From: Pseudomonadota bacterium
Lineage (GTDB): Bacteria; Desulfobacterota; Desulfobulbia; Desulfobulbales; JAGXFP01
Assembly (NCBI GenBank): GCA_030673265.1
Contig: DAOVJK010000220.1
Span: forward strand, 1 to 5,677
DNA length: 5,677 nucleotides
Reading direction: 5' to 3'
Positions within the stretch are counted from its first letter, which is position 1; the number at the start of each line of letters is the position of its first letter. Positions 1 to 5,677 of the stretch are shown here, one piece after another. Below the pieces are notes generated by a model. The model did not search any database and had not been told where the DNA came from. It saw nothing but the letters and a program-made list of their open reading frames with translations. The position numbers were made by a program, and so were the translations under genes.

Positions 1-32
1 AACCTCAAAAAGTGTAAACTACAAAATGAAAG

Positions 33-382
33 ATGCCAAATTATCACTCTGAAAAGCACATCATAAGCGATGCAAGAGATGGATATACAATCGTCATGGA
101 ACTTAATGGCAAAATCATAGGTAGAGGAACACTATCGGCCACCAACATCCGACGCGTATTTATAGATCCTGCTTATCAACATAAAGGCTTTGGGAAATTG
201 GTAGGAATAGACCGGAAGAACGAGCTATAAGAAAGAGTATCGGTTTCCTTGACTTGTCAGCATCCCTTGTTTTCAAGCGTTTCTATGTTTCCCCGGGTTA
301 TGAGACAGAAAAGCGAGATGATATTCGGGTTAAGAATGGTCAGAAACTAGTCTATTACGCAATGATTAAGAGGCTCAGATGA
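33..382 (+). pseudogene. GNAT-family N-acetyltransferase, frameshifted and lacking its N-terminus
   Basis: GNAT enzymes transfer an acetyl group from acetyl-CoA to an amine; no substrate can be named here. The first part is read from ATG 33 and shows GYTIVMELNGKIIGRGTL, then IRRVFIDPAYQHKGFGK. This is the GNAT core strand pair followed by the Q-x-x-G-x-G acetyl-CoA loop. That frame stops at 228-230. The family-typical C-terminal part (AIRKSIGFLDLSASL, then FYVSPGYETEKRDD, then VKNGQKLVYYAM) continues in another frame from about 200 to the TGA at 380-382. A single-base deletion between about 197 and 212 would explain the break. A stop at 27-29 also lies in frame just before ATG 33. Family members normally have some 40 or more residues ahead of this point, so the N-terminus is lost or lies in another frame. 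The gene is probably inactive unless the shift is a sequencing error. The family assignment is firm. Confidence 0.8.
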
Positions 383-385
383 ACA

Positions 386-391
386 CGGAGG
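386..391 (+). promoter_or_regulatory. Shine-Dalgarno site deciding the VOC gene start
   Basis: CGGAGG lies five bases ahead of the ATG at 397. An earlier in-frame ATG at 379 overlaps the GNAT stop as ATGA but has no comparable site before it. This makes 397 the better start and gives a protein beginning MEPRITLITLGV. Confidence 0.75.
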
Positions 392-396
392 CAAGA

Positions 397-795
397 ATGG
401 AACCACGAATTACTCTTATTACTTTGGGGGTAAATGACTTGGATGTAGCTACTGAGTTTTATCGTGATGGGCTCAAACTACCCATGCATGATTTCCCTGG
501 CGACATATCTTTCTTTAAGACCTCAAGTACATGGCTGACTCTGTATCCGAGGGACGCCTTAGCTGAAGATATTGGCATCTCACCGGATGGCAAGGGGTTC
601 TCAGGCTTTACACTTGCCCATAATGTCAAAACACGTGATGAGGTTGACGCTATTTTGGAACAAGCTCAGTCATCTGGTGCAACGATAATCAAGCCGGCCG
701 AAGACAAAGAGTGGGGTGGCTATTCAGGATACTTTTCTGATCCTGATGGTTATTATTGGGAAGTAGCATGGAATCCGCACTTTTGGATAGATTAA
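397..795 (+). CDS. VOC family protein (glyoxalase/bleomycin resistance/dioxygenase fold)
   Basis: This is a 132-residue protein with one VOC domain made of two beta-alpha-beta-beta-beta halves. The first half opens with ITLITLGVNDLDVATEFYRD (5-24), the usual strand followed by the helix carrying FY. The second half runs from GFTLAHNV (70-77), through a helix ending GATIIKPAE (94-102) and GGYSGYFSDPDG (107-118), to YYWEVAWNP (119-127). Glu122 sits at the usual metal-ligand position of the last strand and His75 is in the matching second-half strand. The His normally found in the first strand is absent (Thr/Leu instead), so a standard glyoxalase metal site is not assured. The reaction is unknown; lyase, isomerase, dioxygenase or drug-binding roles all occur in this fold. 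The start at 397 follows the CGGAGG site; a start at 379 would add six residues. The stop lies 7 bases before the helicase start, which suggests co-transcription. Confidence 0.9.
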   Translation: MEPRITLITLGVNDLDVATEFYRDGLKLPMHDFPGDISFFKTSSTWLTLYPRDALAEDIGISPDGKGFSGFTLAHNVKTRDEVDAILEQAQSSGATIIKPAEDKEWGGYSGYFSDPDGYYWEVAWNPHFWID

Positions 796-801
796 GAAGG
801 A
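794..801 (+). promoter_or_regulatory. Shine-Dalgarno-like site of the helicase gene
   Basis: AAGAAGGA overlaps the VOC stop codon and lies directly before the ATG at 803. The one-base spacing is shorter than usual. An in-frame ATG at 815 would be spaced 13 bases from it, and a TTG at 812 would be spaced 10. The exact start is therefore uncertain by four codons, none of which affects the exonuclease motifs. Confidence 0.45.
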
Positions 802-802
802 A

Positions 803-1222
803 ATGGAAATATTGATGATTGGCGATCTAAATTCCTTCCTTGACACGTGTGTCCTTCTGGACCTTGAGATCGGCAAAGACAACCGTCTGTGGCATATCGG
901 CGCTATTCGCAGCAAGGAGATCTTCGAACTAAAGAAAATCAGTGACATCAATAAGGCCCTGGCCGAGCTTGACCGCTTTGTCAACGGGGCTGCATTTATT
1001 CTCGGGCACAACATTCTTCATCATGACCTGCCTATCCTCGCCAGCCTCTGTCCCGATCTCCGGCTGTTGCGACTGCCGGTTGTGGATACCCTGTATCTCT
1101 CGCCCCTGGCCTTTCCCCAAAATCCGTATCACCGCCTGGTTAAAGACTATAAACTGGTACGGGACAGCATCAACAACCCGGTCGCGGATGCCGGATTGGC
1201 TGGAAATATTTTTAAGGACCAA
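803..1222 (+). other. Domain: DEDD-type 3'-5' exonuclease (residues 1-140 of the fusion)
   Basis: ExoI is VLLDLEIG with Asp20 and Glu22. ExoII is ILGHNILHHDLPIL with Asp75. A VVDTLYLSPL segment (Asp95) follows, as in DnaQ-like enzymes. ExoIII is NNPVADAGLAGNIF with Asp129. The four acidic residues that bind the two metal ions can thus all be assigned. The fifth catalytic residue, His five residues before the last Asp in DEDDh enzymes, is Asn124, and no Tyr sits at the DEDDy position. The fold assignment is good. Catalytic activity is likely but not certain. Confidence 0.8.
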
Positions 1223-4200
1223 TGGGAAAATTTCGCGCTTTTTCAGAAAAAAACACCTGAGATATTACCTTTTTACCGTTTTTGCTTTGAACAGGGCCAG
1301 GTGGGCGGGACCGCACAGGACAACGACGGACTATCTTATGTCTTTAGGGCGCTTGGGGCTGATTGTCCCGGACCTGAGGAGGCTGTGGCCATCTGGTTGA
1401 AATTAACATATGGATCAGCCTGTGCTACTGCCTTACAGGAAACAGCCTTGAGATACATGGATGATCCGATTATGCGGCCGGCCCTGGCCTATTGTCTGGC
1501 CTGGTTAAGGGTGGCTGGAGGAAACTCGGTTTTACCGCCCTGGGTGCGGCATCGCTTTAATGAGATCGTGCCGATTCTAAAAAAACTGCGCGATAAGCCC
1601 TGCGGCGATAAAAATTGTTCCTATTGTCGTATTACACACGATCCGGACAGGCAATTACATGACTTCTTCGGTTATCCAGGATTCCTGTCCCTGCCCGACG
1701 GCCGGTGCTTACAAAAGGAAATCGTCATCCATTGCATGCAGGACAAACCGCTGCTGGCCATTCTGCCTACCGGCGGCGGCAAATCACTTTGTTACCAATT
1801 GCCGGCGCTTAATCGCTATGCCCGCCGAAGCGTGTTGACCATGGTCATCTCGCCCCTGCAAGCACTTATGAAAGACCAGGTGGACAATCTGACCCGCAAG
1901 ACCGATACCAATGCGGCTGCGGCTGTATACGGCATGCTGACCCCGCCTGAACGAGGAGATGTGCTTGAAAAAGTCCGTCTGGGTAATATCGGCATTCTTT
2001 ATGTCTCGCCTGAACAGCTCCGCAACCGCTCGCTAAAGGAGGCCATTAAACACCGTGAAATAGGGTGCTGGGTATTTGATGAAGCGCATTGTCTCTCCAA
2101 ATGGGGCCATGATTTCCGGCCTGATTACCTGTATGCGGCCCGGTTTATCAATACATTCGCTGCCGAACAGAATATGCCCGTGCCCCCGGTCGCTTGTTTT
2201 ACAGCCACTGCCAATCAGGATGTTATCACAGAAATCATCAACCATTTCAAACAAACATTGGGGCAGGAACTTACGCTGTTTGCCGGTGGAGTGGAACGAC
2301 ATAACCTTCATTTTGAGGTCCATCCCGTCAAGCAAGTGGAAAAATATGAGAGGGTAAATGATCTGCTTCGCGAACGACTTGACTGTCATACTGGTAACGG
2401 CAACAGCAATAGCTCCAAAGACTGCGCAATTGTCTATTGCGCTACGCGTAAACAGACAGAAGCATGTGCTGAATATTTACGTCGTCAGGGCTGCCGGGCC
2501 GAGGCCTTTCATGCCGGATTGACAGCCCCTCGTAAACGTCAGATCCAGGAGGATTTTACCAGCGGTGTGATCCCGGTAATATGCGCCACTAATGCCTTTG
2601 GAATGGGGATTGACAAGGATAATGTCCGACTGATCATTCATGCCCATATCCCCGGCTCTCTGGAAAATTATATCCAGGAAGCCGGCCGTGCCGGCCGTGA
2701 CGATCATGAGGCCGATTGTGTGCTGTTATATGATGAACACGATATCGAGACTCAGTTTAGGTTCGGCGCCATGTCCGAACTTAGCCGGCGCGACATCGCT
2801 CAGATTTTACGCGGACTGCGGCGATCGCGACGAAATCAAGACAACGAGGTAATCATCACTGCCGGCGAATTGCTCCGTGATGAACAGGTTGATACCGAAT
2901 TTGACAGCGACGATATCCAGGCTGACACCAAGGTAAAAACGGCCATTGCCTGGCTGGAACGCTCCGGGTTCGTGGAGCGCAACTCTAACCGTACCAGGGT
3001 CTTTCAGGGCAAACCGGTCTTTCGTTCAATGGACGAGGCCCGCGCCAGGATGGACAAACTCAACCTGCCGCCGGTCCGCCGGCGGCAATGGGAGACTCTG
3101 ATCGAGGCCTTGATCAACAGTGACCCGGACCAAGGCATGAGCGCCGATGCGCTGGCAGAAATGCCTGGTGTGTGTCAGCCCGTCTCTTCCCAACTGAAAT
3201 ACGGTAAGAATGAGACCGACACCCAGCGCGTGCTTCGTATCCTGCACGACATGGCCGAGACCGGCCTGATCAGAAAAGGCATACTGATGACTGCCTACCT
3301 GCGCCCCAAAGGCCGCAACAATGCCCGCCGGGTATTGGAGAGGATCTGCGCAATAGAAAAAGATATGCTCGATTTGATGCAACAAGAGAGTCCGGATGCG
3401 GACATGGACGAATGGCAGTATCTCTCCTTGCGTATTCTTAATCAGAGACTCAATAATCTTGGTCACCAGGACTGCAATCCTGCAATCCTGAAAAACCTCA
3501 TCACCAGTCTTGCCCAGGACGGCAAAGGTTTGGCAGGGTCTCGCGGCAGTGTTGAACTGAGATACAGATCCCAGGATACATATCTGGTTAAACTGCAACG
3601 AGATTGGCAATCCCTTATCAAGACAGCGGAACTCAGAAATATGGTCGCTTCTGCCGTGCTTGATGTCCTTTACCAGCAGATCCCCCCTGACCGGCAAGGT
3701 ACCGGCGAGGTTTTAGTGGATTTTGCCAGTCAAGACCTTGTTAATGCCATAAGTCAACATCTGTTTCTTGCCTCGCAGGTGCGGGACAAGCTGGCTGCTG
3801 TTGACCGGGGTCTCATGTTTCTGCATGAACAAAAGGCTATTATTCTTCAGCAGGGACTGGCGGTTTTCCGGCAGGCAATGACCATCCGTATTCTGCCGGA
3901 ATCCAGGGCCCGCCGGTATACCGTGGGCGACTATAAGCCTTTGGCCTCTCATTACAAGGAACGTATATTCCAGATACATGTAATGAATGAGTATGCCCGT
4001 CTGGCCCTTGAAAAAATCTCAAAGGCACTGGCCCTGGTCCTGAGTTACTTCAGTCTTGACCGCCGGGGCTTTATAAAACGTTTTTTCCCTGAACAGAAGG
4101 AAATGCTGGATCGGGCCGTCAGCCAGGATCTGTACTTACAAATAGTGGAATCGGTCGACAATCCACTCCAAGAGGCCGTCATCACCTGCCCGCCGGACGA

Positions 4201-5677
4201 CAGCGTCCTTGTTTTGGCCGGTCCGGGTTCGGGAAAGACCTTGGTCGTGGTCCACCGTTGCGCCTTTCTGCTGAAAGTAAAGCGTGTTCCGGCCAGGAAT
4301 ATCCTGATGCTCTGCTTTAACCACAATGCCAAACTGACCTTGCGCAAACGGTTGTGGCAACTGGTAGGACCTGACAGCGGATTTGTCACCATTCTTACGT
4401 ATCACGGTCTGGCCATGAGGCTGACCGGGGCCTCGTTTGCCGTTCGGGCCGAAGAACAAAGCCGCGATCAGGCCGACAGTCGGTTCCGCTTTGATGACCT
4501 TATCCCTGAGGCACTCGCCTTGCTGCACGGGAAAAAAGAGATCCCCGGCCTGGCAGAGGATGAAATCCGGGAACGCCTGCTTGCCGGCTACCAGTACATA
4601 TTGGTTGACGAATACCAAGATATTGACCAGGATCAGTACGATCTGATTTCAGCCCTGACTGGCGCCACATTGCAGGACAAGGACATCAAGCCGGCCCTTC
4701 TGGCGGTTGGTGATGACGATCAGAGCATTTACGGTTTCCGGCGCGCCAGTGTCCGCTTCATCAGGCAGTTTGCCAGAGATTACCAGGCCAAGACCTATCA
4801 TCTGGTTGAAAATTACCGTTCCACCCGCCATATAATCGACAGCGCCAACTGTCTGATACATCATAATAAGGACCGGATGAAAACCAGATACCCAATCAAG
4901 ATCAATAAGGTGCGGGAAAATGACCCTGCCGGGGGTTTATGGCACAAACACGATCCTGTAAGCAAAGGCCGTGTGCAGATTATTGAGGTTGAGGATGTTT
5001 TCCAGCAGACCGTTGCTGCAGCCGCAGAGATCAGACGTCTAAAGGGTATGAATCCTCAAGCGCAGTGGTCGGATTTTGCCGTGCTGGCAAGAAATGGCAT
5101 GAAATTCAAGGAACTTTCATCACTCAGGGCCTTGCTTGAATATGATGGAATTCCAGTCAGTTGGGTGCTCGACAGGGACAAGAGCTTCCGACTTCACCGC
5201 GTGCGCGAATTTGACTGTTTTTTCCATGCACTCAAGTTGCGGCGCCAGGATCTGATTACAGCAGACCAATTGCTTGAAATGGCCAATGAATTAGTTGCAG
5301 ATACCACGCCGTGGCAGCAAACCTTGATCAAGCTGCTTGAAACCTGGAAGCAAGAATCAGCAGGACATGAACAGCCGGTTAAAGAGGTCAGGGAATTTCT
5401 ATTTGAGGCCTTGTCCGAACAACAGCGCGGCCATCGATTTGGTCAGGGAGTATTTTTAAGCACGGTGCATGCCGTCAAAGGCTTGGAGTTTCCTCACGTC
5501 TTCATTCTCGACGGCAACTGGTCGAGCAGATCGAACCAGGCTGAGGCTGAGGAGGAGAGACGTCTTTACTACGTGGCCATGACTAGAGCCTGCCACACCC
5601 TTGCCCTGTTTTCACGGGCGGACTGTCACAATCCACACCTGGCCGTATTGGAAGGATCTTATTGCATCAAAAGGCCG
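803..5677 (+). CDS. DEDD exonuclease-RecQ helicase-UvrD helicase fusion (3' end outside the window)
   Basis: One frame stays open for 1625 codons to the window edge. In order it encodes a DEDD 3'-5' exonuclease (about 1-140), a Cys cluster (267-279), a RecQ-type SF2 helicase (about 287-655), winged-helix-like segments (about 660-830), an unassigned region (about 835-1110) and a UvrD/Rep-type SF1 helicase (about 1115-1625). Both motors have intact Walker A and B motifs, so both are expected to hydrolyse ATP. RecQ and UvrD enzymes both normally move 3'-5' on DNA. There is no signal peptide or membrane segment, so the protein should be cytoplasmic and act on DNA. UvrD motif VI is reached 29 residues before the edge, so probably only a short C-terminal part is missing. 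The start is 803 or 815. GC is higher than in the two upstream genes. Proteins of this composite kind are usually labelled RecQ family helicases; a repair, recombination or defence role is inference. Confidence 0.93.
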   Translation, partial: MEILMIGDLNSFLDTCVLLDLEIGKDNRLWHIGAIRSKEIFELKKISDINKALAELDRFVNGAAFILGHNILHHDLPILASLCPDLRLLRLPVVDTLYLSPLAFPQNPYHRLVKDYKLVRDSINNPVADAGLAGNIFKDQWENFALFQKKTPEILPFYRFCFEQGQVGGTAQDNDGLSYVFRALGADCPGPEEAVAIWLKLTYGSACATALQETALRYMDDPIMRPALAYCLAWLRVAGGNSVLPPWVRHRFNEIVPILKKLRDKPCGDKNCSYCRITHDPDRQLHDFFGYPGFLSLPDGRCLQKEIVIHCMQDKPLLAILPTGGGKSLCYQLPALNRYARRSVLTMVISPLQALMKDQVDNLTRKTDTNAAAAVYGMLTPPERGDVLEKVRLGNIGILYVSPEQLRNRSLKEAIKHREIGCWVFDEAHCLSKWGHDFRPDYLYAARFINTFAAEQNMPVPPVACFTATANQDVITEIINHFKQTLGQELTLFAGGVERHNLHFEVHPVKQVEKYERVNDLLRERLDCHTGNGNSNSSKDCAIVYCATRKQTEACAEYLRRQGCRAEAFHAGLTAPRKRQIQEDFTSGVIPVICATNAFGMGIDKDNVRLIIHAHIPGSLENYIQEAGRAGRDDHEADCVLLYDEHDIETQFRFGAMSELSRRDIAQILRGLRRSRRNQDNEVIITAGELLRDEQVDTEFDSDDIQADTKVKTAIAWLERSGFVERNSNRTRVFQGKPVFRSMDEARARMDKLNLPPVRRRQWETLIEALINSDPDQGMSADALAEMPGVCQPVSSQLKYGKNETDTQRVLRILHDMAETGLIRKGILMTAYLRPKGRNNARRVLERICAIEKDMLDLMQQESPDADMDEWQYLSLRILNQRLNNLGHQDCNPAILKNLITSLAQDGKGLAGSRGSVELRYRSQDTYLVKLQRDWQSLIKTAELRNMVASAVLDVLYQQIPPDRQGTGEVLVDFASQDLVNAISQHLFLASQVRDKLAAVDRGLMFLHEQKAIILQQGLAVFRQAMTIRILPESRARRYTVGDYKPLASHYKERIFQIHVMNEYARLALEKISKALALVLSYFSLDRRGFIKRFFPEQKEMLDRAVSQDLYLQIVESVDNPLQEAVITCPPDDSVLVLAGPGSGKTLVVVHRCAFLLKVKRVPARNILMLCFNHNAKLTLRKRLWQLVGPDSGFVTILTYHGLAMRLTGASFAVRAEEQSRDQADSRFRFDDLIPEALALLHGKKEIPGLAEDEIRERLLAGYQYILVDEYQDIDQDQYDLISALTGATLQDKDIKPALLAVGDDDQSIYGFRRASVRFIRQFARDYQAKTYHLVENYRSTRHIIDSANCLIHHNKDRMKTRYPIKINKVRENDPAGGLWHKHDPVSKGRVQIIEVEDVFQQTVAAAAEIRRLKGMNPQAQWSDFAVLARNGMKFKELSSLRALLEYDGIPVSWVLDRDKSFRLHRVREFDCFFHALKLRRQDLITADQLLEMANELVADTTPWQQTLIKLLETWKQESAGHEQPVKEVREFLFEALSEQQRGHRFGQGVFLSTVHAVKGLEFPHVFILDGNWSSRSNQAEAEEERRLYYVAMTRACHTLALFSRADCHNPHLAVLEGSYCIKRP
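1601..1639 (+). other. Cys-rich cluster ahead of the RecQ core (residues 267-279)
   Basis: Cys267, Cys272, Cys275 and His279 form C-x4-C-x2-C-x3-H in the sequence CGDKNCSYCRITH, just before the RecQ motif 0 region. The spacing suggests a small metal-binding knot, most likely zinc. The metal is inferred only from the spacing. Confidence 0.5.
1661..2770 (+). other. Domain: RecQ-type SF2 helicase (residues 287-656)
   Basis: Motif 0 appears as FFGYPGF (288-294) with Gln304 in LQKEIV. Walker A is PTGGGKSLCYQLPAL with Lys327. Motif Ia is ISPLQALMKDQ. The Walker B box is DEAH (426-429), followed by the RecQ aromatic loop CLSKWGHDFRPDY. Motif III is FTATA (466-470). Motif IV is AIVYCATRKQTE. Motif V is ATNAFGMGIDKDNVR (from 595). 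Motif VI is QEAGRAGRD (625-633). Every ATPase motif is present, so this motor should be active. The four-cysteine zinc subdomain that normally follows motif VI in RecQ is not present. Confidence 0.93.
2780..3292 (+). other. Winged-helix-like region after the RecQ core (residues 660-830)
   Basis: Two segments resemble winged-helix recognition helices followed by a wing: VKTAIAWLERSGFVERN (from about 711) and TQRVLRILHDMAETGLIRKG (from 807). They occupy the place of the RQC winged helix that contacts duplex DNA in RecQ proteins. The assignment rests on pattern only. No HRDC domain is recognisable. Confidence 0.45.
3066..3087 (+). repeat. Perfect 9-bp inverted repeat with a 4-base loop inside the helicase gene
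   Basis: The left arm TGCCGCCGG (3066-3074) and the right arm CCGGCGGCA (3079-3087) are exact reverse complements separated by TCCG. The stem is GC-rich. It codes for LPPVRRRQ between the two winged-helix-like segments. No T-run follows, so it is not a standard intrinsic terminator. It may be a by-product of Pro and Arg codons. Confidence 0.6.
3305..4130 (+). other. Unassigned middle region between the RecQ and UvrD motors (residues 835-1110)
   Basis: About 275 residues carry no motif of either helicase. The region is rich in charged, probably helical segments. It includes LHEQKAIILQQGLAVFRQAM (from 1007), which reads as helix-turn-strand and could be the wing of a further winged helix. Downstream lie IHVMNEYARLALEKISKAL and SYFSLDRRGFIKRFFPEQ, helical and aromatic. 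It is not low-complexity linker, so a folded coupling domain is likely. Its function is unknown. Confidence 0.5.
4145..5677 (+). other. Domain: UvrD/Rep-type SF1A helicase (residues 1115-1625, C-terminus cut)
   Basis: The Q motif is NPLQEAV with Gln1123. Walker A is AGPGSGKT (1139-1146) with Lys1145. Motif Ib-like TILTYHGLA follows. Walker B is VDEYQD with Asp1269 and Glu1270. Motif III is VGDDDQSIYGFR (1302-1313). Motif IV is ENYRST (1336-1341). Motif V is STVHAVKGLEF, with His1556 and Lys1559-Gly1560. Motif VI is RRLYYVAMTRA (1586-1596) with Arg1595. All are in order and complete, so this should be an active 3'-5' DNA translocase. The spacing between motifs III and V (about 240 residues) is shorter than I would expect for full-length UvrD, suggesting trimmed 1B/2B subdomains. 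Confidence 0.92.

Noticed and set aside
942..1400. A 152-codon + strand frame inside the exonuclease region
   Set aside because: The overlapping frame from 803 holds the DEDD motifs and continues into RecQ. This frame gives a composition-biased sequence without motifs.
2681..2698. Perfect 9-base tandem repeat GCCGGCCGT x2
   Set aside because: It encodes the AGRAGR of RecQ motif VI, so the repeat follows from the conserved protein motif and codon choice.
3473..3488. 8-base tandem repeat TGCAATCC x2
   Set aside because: A recent 8-base duplication would break the frame, but the downstream UvrD motifs remain in frame. It is therefore old or due to chance.
3026..3697. A 223-codon open frame on the - strand
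   Set aside because: It lies wholly opposite the helicase gene and its translation shows no recognisable domain. It is a shadow of the + strand codon pattern.
4136..4618. A 160-codon open frame on the - strand
   Set aside because: It lies opposite the UvrD Walker A and B region, where the + frame carries unmistakable motifs. No independent signal was seen.
803..5677. Two separate genes, recQ and uvrD, rather than one fusion
   Set aside because: Reading codon by codon from 803 gives no stop through to 5677, and all motifs of both helicases fall in the same frame.

Overview
The window is bacterial: three genes on the + strand, tightly packed with Shine-Dalgarno-like sites, and no RNA gene, mobile element or CRISPR array. 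The lineage cannot be fixed from the sequence. The moderate GC and the large exonuclease-RecQ-UvrD fusion would fit Desulfobacterota or a similar environmental proteobacterium, but that is a low-confidence inference.

Layout. Positions 1-382 hold a broken GNAT acetyltransferase. It has a recognisable acetyl-CoA loop in one frame and the matching C-terminal part in another. Positions 397-795 encode a 132-residue single-domain VOC (glyoxalase/bleomycin-resistance fold) protein, whose start is fixed by a CGGAGG site. Seven bases later, a single open frame starts at 803 and runs off the window end at 5677 (1625 codons, no stop). It carries an N-terminal DEDD-type 3'-5' exonuclease, a Cys-rich knot, a complete RecQ-type SF2 helicase, winged-helix-like segments, an unassigned middle region and a UvrD/Rep-type SF1 helicase with motifs Q to VI.

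How they fit together. The VOC gene and the helicase are probably co-transcribed because the gap is so short. No functional link is evident, since VOC and GNAT genes are common small accessory genes. By hand count, GC is about 40% over 1-360 and about 46% over 361-780. Sampled lines of the helicase gene give about 55-65%, so the small genes and the large one may have different histories.

The main item of interest is the helicase. A WRN-like exonuclease-RecQ order is joined to a second, SF1A helicase in one chain. The cysteines usually found in the RecQ zinc subdomain are missing, a C-x4-C-x2-C-x3-H cluster lies ahead of the RecQ motor, and Asn replaces His in the exonuclease ExoIII motif. A DNA repair, recombination or defence role is inference.
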